Below are positions 54,147 to 63,728 of a DNA stretch of 64,000 nucleotides, in pieces. The notes beneath the pieces were generated by a model. The model was not told the DNA's origin. It searched no databases and saw nothing but the letters and a program-made list of their open reading frames with translations. Position 1 is the stretch's first letter. Each line of letters begins with the position of its first letter. Source of the stretch: Peptoniphilus equinus (GTDB lineage Bacteria; Bacillota; Clostridia; Tissierellales; Peptoniphilaceae); assembly GCF_027921445.1 (NCBI RefSeq), contig NZ_CP115667.1:930001-994000 (forward strand), read 5' to 3'. The position numbers and the translations under genes were made by a program.

Positions 54147-57100
54147 TTATCTAGCAATATAAATTGTTGCTGTATTATCACTGCTATTCCATTCAATATC
54201 ATCGTCACGTCTGTCAGATACATCGCCATTGCTGATATTGAAGATACGGGATATATTGGTGAGGGATACAAAGATCCGGTCATTGTTCATAACAATTGGT
54301 GCATCCATTTGAATATACCGTCCATTAACTGTGATAGTGTTTGGATGGTCAATTTGAATTGTCGCAGTGAGATTATTTTTGGTAAAAGTTGCCGTTCTTG
54401 TGCTATCATTCCATGTTACATCAGCCCCCAAGGTGTAGGCCACGTAGCGAAGCGGTAACATGGTTCTGTTGTTTTGAATGAACGGTCTAACGTCCATTTG
54501 ATAAATTAACGTGTCTTTGTTTGTTGCTTCGGCGTATTTCGGAGAATCAATCATAAAGACGTATTTCAATGATGTGTAATCTTTATCATGACTGATAGTT
54601 TCCTTAGTCAGTAAATCCCCTTTAAGCAAATTCCGAACACGTTCAATAAAATCACTCAAAGACTTATCACCGGATGCTAACATTTTATTAATGTCACTCG
54701 TTTTATCCAACGCAGTGTTAGGATAATTTTTGTCCAGACGCTTCATAAGATCTTTAAGCTTGTCTGTTGCTTTGTCGACTTCTTTCTGAGTACTATCTTT
54801 AGCATCATAAACTTGTTTAGCGTCTTTAATCGCATCGTTCATATTTCGACTATCTCTGTCACTTAATTTGTCCAGATCAATTTTTTCAGCATCTCGGATA
54901 GCATCTTTTAATTTATCTTTATCGACCTCAGCCTTAGCATTGTCTTTTGCTTCCTCCAAAGCGTCTTCTAGGTCTCGAATAGCATCACGGTAATCGCCAC
55001 GATCGGCATTAGGATCTGTCAGTGTGTCATTACCATTGTCGATAGCGTCTTCTATGGTACGCTTATCATCTTTGGTGATGTCTTTATTTCGTTTGACTTC
55101 ACGCTCGGCCTCGTCGATTAGATCTGCAAGTTTGTCTTTTAGACCTTGATTAGGATCTTCTTGCGGTGTATCCGTTTCAGCTTCTTCTCGGGCCTTAGTA
55201 GCTTCATCGAGTTGTTTTTGCAGTTCTTCGATTTTTGCGAGGATTTCGTCAATCTTAGCGTCATCTTCAGATTGTGCTTGTTCTTTAAGCAATTCAATTT
55301 CTCTTTCAAGCTCTGCAATTCGCTCTGCCTTAGCTTGATTGTCATCTTCAGCAGATTTCAATTGTTCTTCTAGATCAGCAATTTCATTTTCCAACGCTTC
55401 TTTTTCGTAGAGCGCATCTTGAAGTTGATCTTCAAGCTTGAAAATTTGATTTTCTAAATTATCAATTTCATCTTGTTTCATCGCATTTTCTACTTCAAGC
55501 TCTTCAATTCTCGCTTGGAGTTCAGCAATAATTTCTTCATTATCGCCACCGCTTGCTTCAAGCTCTTTGATTCTCTCATTTAGATCATCAATTTCATCTT
55601 CTAATGATTGCTTTTCAATTTCCAAAGCATCACGGATTTCTTTATACTGATTAATTTCGTCCTCTAGCTCTGCAATTTGGTCTTCTAGGGACTTAATTTT
55701 ATCTTGAAGACTTTTAATCATGTCTTGAAGTTCTTGTTTTTCAAAATCGGTACTAGTCTTTAAATCCTCCAACTCTTTTTCTTTTTCTTCAATTTGTTTT
55801 TCCAACGCTTCTTTTTCTGCATTTGCAGTGTTATAAGCATCTTCTAAGTCTTTTTGAAGGTCATTAATTTGTTTTTTAAGTTCAGCGATTTGTTCTTCAA
55901 GATCGTCGGTATTTTCTAAAACAATCACCGGGACATTGACGACTCTCGAAGATCCATCACTGAAAATAACTTTCACTTTTGCAAGATATTGACCTGCTTT
56001 CGAGGTATCTATTGTCCCGACCTCTTCGAAAGCTTTAGCGTTCTCCGCCACGATATTATCTGTGACGTTATAATTTTCACCTTTAGCTACTACTTCTTCT
56101 TTGATTGTGTCGATGATGTTTTCAATTGGTACAATTTCCTCCATTGCTGTCCAGTCTGTCACGTTAACGGTCACATTGATATCTTTAGTGGAAGTATCGG
56201 AAAAAGTGATGGTTACCACGCCTGTCTTTTCGCCTGGCGTCTCAGTATCTACAGTAGTCTTAACCTCAGCCTGTGCATCTTCCGGCACATTAGTGATGGC
56301 CTTAATAATATCTACACCGTCGCCCTTTCGGACACTGATTGGTGTCAATTGTGGCGTAAAGGTGTCGGCTTCAAGATTAATAACGGATACAGGTACCGTA
56401 ACAATAATACTTGAACCGTTTTCATAAGTGATTTTAACTGTGCCCGTGGTCTCTTGCGATTTAGACGTGTCAATTGATGGTGATGTTACGTCGTTGACTT
56501 GAGCAGTTTCCGGCAAATTCTTAATATTATCGGTAAGATCAATAGTTCCGCCAACCTTAATTTCTTCTTTCACAATATCTTTTTCGTCAATAGGTTGGAT
56601 CGGTACAATTTCCTCCATTGCTGTCCAGTCTGTCACGGTAATGGTCACATTGATATCTTTCGTGGATGTGTCGGCAAATGTGATGGTTACCACGCCTGTC
56701 TTTTCACCCGGCGTCTCGGTATCTACAGCAGTCTTAACCTCAGCCTGTGCATCTTCCGGCACATTAGTGATGGCCTTAACAATATCTACACTGTCGCCCT
56801 TTCGGACACTGATTGGTGTCAACTGTGGCGTAAAGGTGTCGGCTTGATTTTGTATAACTTCGCTTCCAGCATATTCATACCAAAAACCATCTTGTTCTCC
56901 TGATTGTGGATAGGCGGATGCATTTGAAGACGTGACATCTTCCACAAAATCACCTTTTGATTTTTCGACAACGTTATAAGGCGCCGCTTCTTTTTTTGAA
57001 ACTATTTTTATATAATATCGAACGGTATCATTAGGAGAAATTGATCCTGTAGGACCTGGATCTATAAAAGGACCGCGATAAGGCACATCTTTTAGTTTGG

Positions 57101-57659
57101 TAGGTCCCATGTCAACAACGGTTATATTGGAAATATAATCCATGACTATTTCATCTTCCGGTGTCGATGCTCTATCATCAAAACCATCAGCGAGTACCAT
57201 ATTATCTAAATTCGCAGATCTGAGGCCTGACCAATAATCTTGGGGAATAACAAACCCTCCATAAGTATCTGCGCTTGAAAGAATAGTTTTATTGTTTAAG
57301 GCTTCCTCTAATTTTGGTTCGTATAAATCTGCCTTATTTACATGGAATTTTCCTGTATTCTCATCAAAAGTATATTTTTTAGTCGATGCGATGTATGCCT
57401 CAGGAGTATTGGTATAAACCATTTCGTTTTCAACATATTTCTTCCCAAATTCTACCGGGAAAGTTACTTCTCGATATTTTTGTACAGTTTTTTGATTAAC
57501 CTTAAACTTGCGCCACTTATGCATGGTACTTGCCGCATAAACTTTATTGTCTATTTTTGAAAAATTGGCAATACTATTCCATGGCGTTCCGACTGATATA
57601 ACTTGCGCTAAGGCTAAGGTAACAGCTGTCTTGCGAATAAAATTTTTCCTGTTCTCCAT
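54147..57659 (-). CDS. Large coiled-coil surface protein with stalk-type C-terminal domain
   Basis: 1170 residues. Signal peptide 1-42 (RKTAVTLALAQVISVGTPWN). Residues 43-270 are a unique N-domain. About 271-580 hold tandem Rib/bacterial-Ig-like modules; two of them share 244 bases of near-identical DNA. 585-880 form an uninterrupted heptad coiled coil. 880-1010 contain helical-bundle repeats (DKLKDAIRDAEKIDLDKLSD). The last ~120 residues are a copper-amine-oxidase-N-like domain (QNNRTMLPLRYVAYTLGADV), the same kind as in the host amidase. There is no LPXTG. Probably an adhesin or mating-aggregation factor encoded within the transfer operon. Confidence 0.85.
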   Translation of the reverse strand: MENRKNFIRKTAVTLALAQVISVGTPWNSIANFSKIDNKVYAASTMHKWRKFKVNQKTVQKYREVTFPVEFGKKYVENEMVYTNTPEAYIASTKKYTFDENTGKFHVNKADLYEPKLEEALNNKTILSSADTYGGFVIPQDYWSGLRSANLDNMVLADGFDDRASTPEDEIVMDYISNITVVDMGPTKLKDVPYRGPFIDPGPTGSISPNDTVRYYIKIVSKKEAAPYNVVEKSKGDFVEDVTSSNASAYPQSGEQDGFWYEYAGSEVIQNQADTFTPQLTPISVRKGDSVDIVKAITNVPEDAQAEVKTAVDTETPGEKTGVVTITFADTSTKDINVTITVTDWTAMEEIVPIQPIDEKDIVKEEIKVGGTIDLTDNIKNLPETAQVNDVTSPSIDTSKSQETTGTVKITYENGSSIIVTVPVSVINLEADTFTPQLTPISVRKGDGVDIIKAITNVPEDAQAEVKTTVDTETPGEKTGVVTITFSDTSTKDINVTVNVTDWTAMEEIVPIENIIDTIKEEVVAKGENYNVTDNIVAENAKAFEEVGTIDTSKAGQYLAKVKVIFSDGSSRVVNVPVIVLENTDDLEEQIAELKKQINDLQKDLEDAYNTANAEKEALEKQIEEKEKELEDLKTSTDFEKQELQDMIKSLQDKIKSLEDQIAELEDEINQYKEIRDALEIEKQSLEDEIDDLNERIKELEASGGDNEEIIAELQARIEELEVENAMKQDEIDNLENQIFKLEDQLQDALYEKEALENEIADLEEQLKSAEDDNQAKAERIAELEREIELLKEQAQSEDDAKIDEILAKIEELQKQLDEATKAREEAETDTPQEDPNQGLKDKLADLIDEAEREVKRNKDITKDDKRTIEDAIDNGNDTLTDPNADRGDYRDAIRDLEDALEEAKDNAKAEVDKDKLKDAIRDAEKIDLDKLSDRDSRNMNDAIKDAKQVYDAKDSTQKEVDKATDKLKDLMKRLDKNYPNTALDKTSDINKMLASGDKSLSDFIERVRNLLKGDLLTKETISHDKDYTSLKYVFMIDSPKYAEATNKDTLIYQMDVRPFIQNNRTMLPLRYVAYTLGADVTWNDSTRTATFTKNNLTATIQIDHPNTITVNGRYIQMDAPIVMNNDRIFVSLTNISRIFNISNGDVSDRRDDDIEWNSSDNTATIYIAR
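56128..56371. repeat. 244-bp direct repeat in surface-protein gene, copy A
   Basis: About 90 percent identical to 56602-56845. It encodes one module ending in LTPISVRKGD...VTDWTAMEEIVPI. Confidence 0.9.
56602..56845. repeat. 244-bp direct repeat in surface-protein gene, copy B
   Basis: Partner of 56128-56371; period 474 bases (158 codons, in frame), so module number can change by recombination. Confidence 0.9.
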
Positions 57660-57700
57660 AATTTTCTCCTCTACATTTGTTTTTTACTGCCAAACATCCC

Positions 57701-59620
57701 CTACTGCATAGGGATGTTGTTCGCTTCACATACGTCTTCGATGGCATGTCGTGTATTAATCTGCCGTTGAAGACGCTGATGTTTACTGTGTATCATCATA
57801 CTGTTCAGATATGATTTGATATCAAAAATATTTTTTTCATCTGCATCAGATAACATCGAATAACGCGGATGTTGCGTTATATCGTACTTATCGCTAAAAA
57901 ATGGACGTACACCTCGTATTTGTAAAATACATTTGTTACCATCCATAACAGCTACTTCATCTTGACTCATTAACGACCGACCGGTTTTCTGATAGGACAA
58001 TCCGCTTGACCGTTGGACGCCACGATTTTCACTCGTATTCAACAAATCAATAGTTTCTTTGCCCAGTGTTGCTTCCAGTTCTTTGGCTGTTTCCGTTTCT
58101 TTTCCCCCTAAAAATAATGTGATATCGCAATTACCTATGATCGTGCCGGCTTTATCCTTGTATATGTCTTTAAGTTGTGAATTCGCTTGTAAAATAATAT
58201 TTGCAGAAATCCGTCTGGAACGAATAGTTGCAATGAGTTTTTCAAACTTAGGAATTTGGCCAATATTGGCAAATTCATCTAATAGACACCGTACATGCAC
58301 AGGTAATTTACCGTTATACACATCATCTGCTCGCTCACACAGCAAATTAAATAACTGGGTATAAAGCATGGCGACAACAAAATTAAATGTGTCATCCGTA
58401 TCGGAAACGATAATAAATAGAGCCGTCTTTCTATCGCCAATTTTATCCAGCTCTAAATCGTCATAAGACATAATGTCTCGCAATTCTTTGATGCAAAAAG
58501 GGGCAAGGCGCGCAGAACAACTAATAAGAATAGATTTTGCCGTCTTTCCCGCAGCTTTTTTATATCCCTCATATTGGCTGACAGCGAAACAATCCGGCTT
58601 TTCTTCCGCAAGTTCTGCAAACATCATATCCACAACGTTGAGATGATTTTCATCATCTTCTCTAGCATCTGCGTTTTCAAGCATATCCAATAAGGTATTA
58701 AAATTTCGGTCCTCTTCTTTGAGTTCAAAAACAATGTAGGCAATAAAGGCGTTATACAAAAGCTTTTCAGCTTTTGTCCAAAAATCATCACCTGAATGAT
58801 TGCCCTCACCTTTGGTGTTTAACATCAATGTATCCACCAATTTTAAAATATCTTTTTCAGAATGCACATAAGCTAAGGGATTATAGTGCATGGATTTTTC
58901 AAAATTGATGGTATTAAAAACTTTGATTTTATACCGTTCTCGGACTTTTTTCTTCACAACACCTTTTTCTGTTTTAACGTCTTTTACAACGATTTTGCCT
59001 TTTTCAAGCATTTTGCCACACTCGACAAGCACGGTCCCTTTCGGATCTGTGACCACATAGCTGGAATGCATTTGCATTAGATTTGGTTTTACATACCCTC
59101 GAGTTTTACCTGACCCGGAACCGCCAACGATCAAGACGTTTTTATTCCGTCCATACTTTATTTTTTCCTGAGGCAGTCGCTCTTCCATGGTAATTTTTTC
59201 CGTTTTTGTGAGAAGAATATTGTCCTCATCATCGTTTTTGTTGACGTACGGTGCAATATCCTTTAGAGTAGACCACTTAGCGGATCCATATTCTTCACCT
59301 TTGCGAAATTTCTTGGAATTTGCTATTTTTTGATACACCAAGAATCCTACTGCCAACGTCGCAAGGAAGGCCTGCCACATTGTGCTGTAAATAGGAAATA
59401 AGACAATATCAAAAGTTAATACCATGGTGAAATTGGCCAGTGCTTGTGCAAATCCTAAAACACTGACTAGAAAGAAAAAACGATTCAAGACCAAGTAGAT
59501 AAGAATATAGGGGAAAAATTGGATAAAGAGATTTTTCTTATCTACAGTGCGCAGTGTATAAAAAAAAGAGCTTTTTAAGCTCCTTAAATCTCGCACAATG
59601 CCATCAATGATTTTCGTCAT
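57701..59620 (-). CDS. VirD4/TraG-type coupling protein
   Basis: 639 residues. There are two N-terminal transmembrane helices (FFPYILIYLVLNRFFFLVSV; AFLATLAVGFLVYQ). Walker A is IVGGSGSGKTRGYVKPNLMQ near 168, followed by SSYVVTDPKGT; Walker B region is HVRCLLDEFANIGQ. It brings the relaxase-DNA complex to the channel. It overlaps the DUF3801 gene (ATGA) and precedes the surface-protein gene by 41 bases. Confidence 0.95.
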   Translation of the reverse strand: MTKIIDGIVRDLRSLKSSFFYTLRTVDKKNLFIQFFPYILIYLVLNRFFFLVSVLGFAQALANFTMVLTFDIVLFPIYSTMWQAFLATLAVGFLVYQKIANSKKFRKGEEYGSAKWSTLKDIAPYVNKNDDEDNILLTKTEKITMEERLPQEKIKYGRNKNVLIVGGSGSGKTRGYVKPNLMQMHSSYVVTDPKGTVLVECGKMLEKGKIVVKDVKTEKGVVKKKVRERYKIKVFNTINFEKSMHYNPLAYVHSEKDILKLVDTLMLNTKGEGNHSGDDFWTKAEKLLYNAFIAYIVFELKEEDRNFNTLLDMLENADAREDDENHLNVVDMMFAELAEEKPDCFAVSQYEGYKKAAGKTAKSILISCSARLAPFCIKELRDIMSYDDLELDKIGDRKTALFIIVSDTDDTFNFVVAMLYTQLFNLLCERADDVYNGKLPVHVRCLLDEFANIGQIPKFEKLIATIRSRRISANIILQANSQLKDIYKDKAGTIIGNCDITLFLGGKETETAKELEATLGKETIDLLNTSENRGVQRSSGLSYQKTGRSLMSQDEVAVMDGNKCILQIRGVRPFFSDKYDITQHPRYSMLSDADEKNIFDIKSYLNSMMIHSKHQRLQRQINTRHAIEDVCEANNIPMQ

Positions 59621-60162
59621 CGCTCGGCCTCAAAATTTTTCTCTCGTTTATGCACTTTGTCTTTATCTTTCGACTGAGCCTCATAGGTTTTATTTAAATT
59701 ATCTTCAGCTCGCTCTTTCTTTTTCCTGTACGGCTCGTAAGATGCACTTTTCTGGACATCTTTATCCGCAATATACTCTCGCACGGCCTTTAACATGGTT
59801 TCTTTGTCTCTGGCAAGAAAAACCACTTTATTTGTATCCTGATCAATATTTTCAATATGATACTGGATACCATACTTGTCCATGTGTTTTTTTAATAAAG
59901 CCTCATCGGATTTATCGAACACGTACTCATTGTTTTTAAATTTTGGTATGGATCCTTCTTGATATTGAAATTGACCGTCTTTGTATGATTGTGTAATCAC
60001 ATTGCCTTTTAAATCTTTGGCTTTGTCGGCTAAGTCTTTTAACCCGTAATACAAAGCTGTTCCTGATAGTTTTGCGCAGAACACAAACACGCGCAAGCCT
60101 GTCTTTGTGACACCCATGGCAAGATGATTAACCCCTTCCTGAATGCCCATATCTGTCGCCAT
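59617..60162 (-). CDS. DUF3801 family ICE protein
   Basis: 181 residues from the ATG at 60162, with GAGG upstream; the longer frame starts inside repA. QEGVNHLAMGVTKTGLRVFV and ALYYGLKDLADK, then SIPKFKNNEYVFDKSDEALL with a basic C-terminus, match DUF3801, usually encoded just before the coupling protein. Function unknown; an accessory of the coupling protein is likely from context. It overlaps repA by up to 5 bases. Confidence 0.85.
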   Translation of the reverse strand: MATDMGIQEGVNHLAMGVTKTGLRVFVFCAKLSGTALYYGLKDLADKAKDLKGNVITQSYKDGQFQYQEGSIPKFKNNEYVFDKSDEALLKKHMDKYGIQYHIENIDQDTNKVVFLARDKETMLKAVREYIADKDVQKSASYEPYRKKKERAEDNLNKTYEAQSKDKDKVHKREKNFEAER

Positions 60163-60166
60163 ACAA

Positions 60167-61174
60167 TCACTTCCTCTTTCTGTTAAATTGCCCCGGTTCA
60201 GTCCGTCTAAAATCATAATTGACTTCTTGGTCATACTTGTTGGTTGTGGATAACGTCACGTCGTATAAAACTGATCGGATGTAGGCTGTAGTGTCATAAA
60301 CCCTTTGCGGATTATCTTTGATACGTTTCATAGCTTCTTCGACCCGAGCACTGTTTAGCTTCCAAAATTGTGATTTGACAACTTCAATGTTTTTTTCCTG
60401 TCCTTTTATTTTGATCGTACAATTTGCCGAAGTAAGCGTATCAACAATGATACTAAAATATTCACCAACAACATCAGGGGGATAGATAGTGACTAAATCA
60501 TCATAATTAATGAGATTCTTAATTTTTTTCAATTGGTTATTAAATTTAGATTCCTCATCATTCATTCCTTCATTCTTTGATTCAGAATCATTAGGAAAGA
60601 AAGAATGATTATTGATAACCTCAGTCTTGTTTATATTGTTATTGATAGGGGGAAGATTTTTCCCTTCTAGAGGGGAAATATTTACCTTTCTAGATGTGTA
60701 ATTTTTTCCCTTCTTAGTATTTTCAACGGTTTGAGGACCTTTCAAAAGATCGTCATCTACATAGTTGTCTAAATCATCCTCTACCACTTGATCTTGATAA
60801 TTTTCTAATAAAGTTAAAAGATAATCATCACTAGGTAGGAGAATGTAAATTCTATTTGGCTTTCCTTGACCCTGCTGTACAGATAAAAGAAGATTTTCTT
60901 TTTCTAAAATTTTCAAGTTATTTGTGATGGTCTTTGCTGACACCTGCATTTTGGATGCAAGGCTATCACGATTGAAATAACAATAAATGTTACCATTATC
61001 GTCAACCCATCGATTTCGTATACTTATCTCATAACGATCTAAAATATACATATAGGTTAACTTAGCAGTAGGTGCTAAGTTTAAATAGTCTAGCCACTTT
61101 GGAAACTTGTAAAAAGTATTTCGAATGTAATCGACTTCGTTGTACATTGTGTAAAAATTTGCAGTTTTATTCAT
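60167..61174 (-). CDS. repA: RepA_N-type replication initiator with DUF6017-like tail
   Basis: 335 residues with SD GAGGTAAGCG. The N-terminal winged-helix domain contains FYKFPKWLDYLNLAPTAKLT, YMYILDRYEISI and LASKMQVSAKTITNNLKILE. A disordered Asn/Lys-rich linker and a C-terminal domain of about 110 residues follow (NAYIRSVLYD-type phrase DTTAYIRSVLYDVTL), as in RepA_N proteins of Gram-positive plasmids and ICEs. It suggests that the excised circle replicates. Confidence 0.88.
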   Translation of the reverse strand: MNKTANFYTMYNEVDYIRNTFYKFPKWLDYLNLAPTAKLTYMYILDRYEISIRNRWVDDNGNIYCYFNRDSLASKMQVSAKTITNNLKILEKENLLLSVQQGQGKPNRIYILLPSDDYLLTLLENYQDQVVEDDLDNYVDDDLLKGPQTVENTKKGKNYTSRKVNISPLEGKNLPPINNNINKTEVINNHSFFPNDSESKNEGMNDEESKFNNQLKKIKNLINYDDLVTIYPPDVVGEYFSIIVDTLTSANCTIKIKGQEKNIEVVKSQFWKLNSARVEEAMKRIKDNPQRVYDTTAYIRSVLYDVTLSTTNKYDQEVNYDFRRTEPGQFNRKRK

Positions 61175-61198
61175 CGCTTACCTCGTTTGCATTTTTCT

Positions 61199-61423
61199 CT
61201 ATCCTGAATTCCAGTAGTCCAATCCTCTAATTTTTGGAATGTTGTCCATACCTCGTGCTAATGTATAATTCAATGTCATACTTAGGGACTTTTTCCAAGG
61301 CTTAATAATGGCTTTACGTCCTTTTGGTATCTGAGACTTTAAGAAAGCTTTAAACTCTCTTAAATATCTGTCATTATTAATTTTTTCTGACAAAATAGTT
61401 GTGAATAATTTAAACGCGTTCAA
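61199..61423 (-). CDS. Small basic ICE-terminal protein
   Basis: 74 residues from a TTG at 61423 with GAGGTGATACG upstream; a GTG frame to 61447 starts inside a terminator. KAFLKSQIPKGRKAIIKPWK and LNYTLARGMDNIPKIRGLDY are basic and soluble. No family recognised. It is the first gene of the ICE at the lysS-proximal end, directly ahead of repA, so it may regulate replication or excision. Confidence 0.55.
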   Translation of the reverse strand: MNAFKLFTTILSEKINNDRYLREFKAFLKSQIPKGRKAIIKPWKKSLSMTLNYTLARGMDNIPKIRGLDYWNSG

Positions 61424-61444
61424 CGTATCACCTCTCTTTTTCCA

Positions 61445-61482
61445 CACTAAAAAAAGGATAACTCTCGTTATCCTTTTTAGTG
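61445..61482. terminator. Long hairpin terminator at ICE right end
   Basis: CACTAAAAA(AA)GGATAAC-TCTC-GTTATCCTTTTTAGTG, a 16-bp stem with a two-base bulge. It blocks lysS transcripts from entering the ICE. Confidence 0.85.
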
Positions 61483-61579
61483 CAATTCCAATCTCACCTT
61501 AACGAATTGTGGTAAGGCATTGGTATTTTTTGATAAATTTTATACTTTGTATGATTCTTGTAGTCAAAAAAGCTTGAAT

Positions 61580-63088
61580 TTACTTGCTTTCAGAGTTTAC
61601 CAGTTGTTCCTTATCTACTAACGGCTTCATCGTTGGGAAGAAGACAATATCGCGAATGGATGCCTGGTCAGTAAGCAGCATAATCATGCGATCAACGCCG
61701 ATACCTAAACCACCTGTCGGCGGCAATCCCACTTCAAGAGCATTCACAAAGTCCGTATCCATTGGATGAGCTTCTTCGTCACCGGCGTCTTTTTCACGAA
61801 GTTGTGCTTCAAACCGTTCTTTTTGGTCAATAGGATCGTTGAGTTCCGAGAAAGCGTTAGCAAATTCCCAACCGTTGATGAAAGCCTCAAAACGATCGGT
61901 CAGCCGCGGATCATCCGCACTGCGCTTAGATAAAGGTGACACTTCCACAGGATAGCCGGTAACAAAAGTTGGCTGAATTAATGTCGCTTCACAAAACTCA
62001 TCAAAGAATTCTGCCAAAATTTTGCCTCGCGTCCAACCTGCTTCGACATCAATGCCTTTGGCTTTCGCAATCTCGTGAGCCTGTTCGTCTGTGTCAATAG
62101 AGTTAAAGTCCACCCCGGTCACTTCGCGCACCAAATCTGTCATGGTGACACGACGCCATGGGGCCTTAAGATCAATATCTCGGCCTTGATAGTTCACAAC
62201 TGTGGTATCGTGTACCGCCAGCGCACAGGCTTCAAAAATCTCTTCTGTGATGGTCATCATGGTATGATAATCGGCATATGCTTCATAGAGCTCGATGTTG
62301 GTGAACTCCGGATTGTGACGGGTATCCATGCCTTCATTTCTAAACATTTTGCCCATTTCATAGACCTTGTCAAAACCGCCGACGATAAGACGTTTTAAAA
62401 ACAGCTCATTGGCAATCCGAAGCTGCATATCCATGTCCAGAGTGTTATGGTGAGTGATAAACGGACGGGCATTGGCCCCGCCGGCGACAGTACCTAGAAT
62501 TGGTGTTTCCACTTCCAGGTAGCCTCGATTGTCCAAATAGGCACGAATGGTTTTGATAATTTTAGAACGTTTTAAAAAGACGTCTTTAATTTCCGGGTTG
62601 ACAATAAGATCCACATAGCGTTGGCGATATCTCAAATCCGGATCTTTTAAACCGTGCCACTTTTCCGGTAAAATAGTAAGTGATTTGCTGAGGAGGAGCG
62701 TTGCAGTTGCACGCACAGTGACTTCCCCGGCGTCCGTTTTAAATACAAGCCCTTCTACGCCGATAATATCACCGATATCGTAGCTCTTCATATCTTCATA
62801 ATTATCTTCCAACACGTCTTTTCTTGCAAAAATTTGAATACGACCCTGCTCGTCCTGAATGTCCAAAAATGCAATCTTACCGTGACGCCGCTTGCTCATA
62901 ATACGTCCTGCGACAGACACCGGCTGCTCTTCCAATGTTTCAAAATCAGCTTTAATCGTTTCGGAATGATGTGTCACGTTGTAGCTGGATACTTGAAATG
63001 GATCCTTACCTGCGTCCTTAAGCTCGTTTAACTTATCACGACGGGCAAGAAGCATTTCATTTAACTTCTTCTCTTCGTTGTTTGCCAT
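61580..63088 (-). CDS. lysS: Lysyl-tRNA synthetase (class II), C-terminus replaced by ICE
   Basis: 502 residues. The N-terminal OB fold (about 55-150, [20 protein letters not shown]) is followed by the class II catalytic core with motif 2 [20 protein letters not shown] and motif 3 [16 protein letters not shown]. After FFPTMKP the last 14 residues ([13 protein letters not shown]) are encoded by the ICE side of the attachment site. The core looks complete, so charging is expected. The C-terminal EMAPII-like domain that the frame would have joined lies at 24798-25277. It is co-transcribed with greA (18 bases between the coding regions). Confidence 0.95.
   Translation of the reverse strand: MANNEEKKLNEMLLARRDKLNELKDAGKDPFQVSSYNVTHHSETIKADFETLEEQPVSVAGRIMSKRRHGKIAFLDIQDEQGRIQIFARKDVLEDNYEDMKSYDIGDIIGVEGLVFKTDAGEVTVRATATLLLSKSLTILPEKWHGLKDPDLRYRQRYVDLIVNPEIKDVFLKRSKIIKTIRAYLDNRGYLEVETPILGTVAGGANARPFITHHNTLDMDMQLRIANELFLKRLIVGGFDKVYEMGKMFRNEGMDTRHNPEFTNIELYEAYADYHTMMTITEEIFEACALAVHDTTVVNYQGRDIDLKAPWRRVTMTDLVREVTGVDFNSIDTDEQAHEIAKAKGIDVEAGWTRGKILAEFFDEFCEATLIQPTFVTGYPVEVSPLSKRSADDPRLTDRFEAFINGWEFANAFSELNDPIDQKERFEAQLREKDAGDEEAHPMDTDFVNALEVGLPPTGGLGIGVDRMIMLLTDQASIRDIVFFPTMKPLVDKEQLVNSESK
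61623..61639. repeat. Right attachment core of the ICE (attR)
   Basis: GGCTTCATCGTTGGGAA, in the codons for FPTMKP of the intact lysS; 15 of 17 identical with 25255-25271. Confidence 0.75.
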
Positions 63089-63105
63089 GACTGCTCCTTT
63101 ATCAA

Positions 63106-63582
63106 TTACAGTGAAATATTTAAAACTTCAAACTTGACGAGTCCGGCAGGCACATCCACCTCCACGGTGTCGCCTACTTTAAGGCCGATAAGCTTGGCCC
63201 CTACCGGTGACTCATTGGAAATCTTACCTTCCAAAGGATCTGCTTCAGCTGAGCCTACGATGGTATACTCATCCACTTCTTGCGTCTTCATATCTTTAAC
63301 TTTCACTGTAGACCCGACATTGACAATATCTTCGTTAAGATCCGCTTCGGAAATGACTTTCGCATTGCGCACCATATTTTCCAACTTGGCAATCCGCTCT
63401 TCGACCAAGGCTTGCTCGTTTTTTGCTTCATCATATTCGGAATTTTCAGACAAATCCCCATATCCCAAAGCAACCTTGATCCGCTCTGCAACTTCCTTGC
63501 GTCGAACAGTTTTCAGGTGTTCGATTTCATTTTCAATTTTTTGTAAGCCTTCTTCAGTAAAAAATATGTCTTTTTCTGCCAA
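63106..63582 (-). CDS. greA: Transcription elongation factor GreA
   Basis: 158 residues from a TTG at 63582 with GGGAGAG 7 bases upstream; this gives the normal GreA length, whereas the ATG frame to 63627 adds 15 odd residues. The N-terminal coiled coil carries the acidic tip [16 protein letters not shown]. The C-terminal FKBP-like domain has [20 protein letters not shown]. It rescues backtracked RNA polymerase. It heads the greA-lysS operon. Confidence 0.96.
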   Translation of the reverse strand: MAEKDIFFTEEGLQKIENEIEHLKTVRRKEVAERIKVALGYGDLSENSEYDEAKNEQALVEERIAKLENMVRNAKVISEADLNEDIVNVGSTVKVKDMKTQEVDEYTIVGSAEADPLEGKISNESPVGAKLIGLKVGDTVEVDVPAGLVKFEVLNISL

Positions 63583-63649
63583 AATTATTCTCTCCCTATA
63601 TAAAAAATAAGGCGTCCTCCGCCCCACGTTAACGATAAAATTCTAACTG

Positions 63650-63678
63650 ATTATAGTAAATATCGCACTGTTTGTCAA
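63650..63678 (-). promoter_or_regulatory. Promoter of greA-lysS
   Basis: Consensus TTGACA (63673-63678), 17 bases, TATAAT (63650-63655). Confidence 0.92.
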
Positions 63679-63698
63679 GTTTTCGGCTTAATTACAAG

Positions 63699-63726
63699 AA
63701 AAGCTCCTCCATCAGGAGGAGCTTTT
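63699..63726 (-). terminator. Terminator of glutaredoxin-like gene
   Basis: AAGCTCCTCC-ATCA-GGAGGAGCTT with T-rich flank. Confidence 0.9.
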
Positions 63727-63728
63727 TT

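Larger units (their letters stand above)
25255..61639. mobile_element. Integrative and conjugative element inserted in lysS
   Basis: About 36.4 kb bounded by the 17-bp imperfect repeat in lysS codons. It carries int, xis-like and DUF3173 genes at one end and a RepA-like initiator at the other. Between them it has relaxase, MobC, coupling protein, VirB4, VirB6-like, PrgI, Maff2, wall hydrolases, TopB, SSB and a helicase-methylase. The combination of CD1107/CD1108-type proteins, PrgI, Maff2, RepA_N and DUF3801 matches Firmicutes ICEs of the Tn1549-like / Clostridioides ICE class. All core modules look intact. No resistance genes are seen. Confidence 0.88.

Noticed and set aside
63134-63610. 158-codon plus-strand frame over greA
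   Set aside because: Antisense shadow; greA has a consensus promoter, SD and all family motifs.
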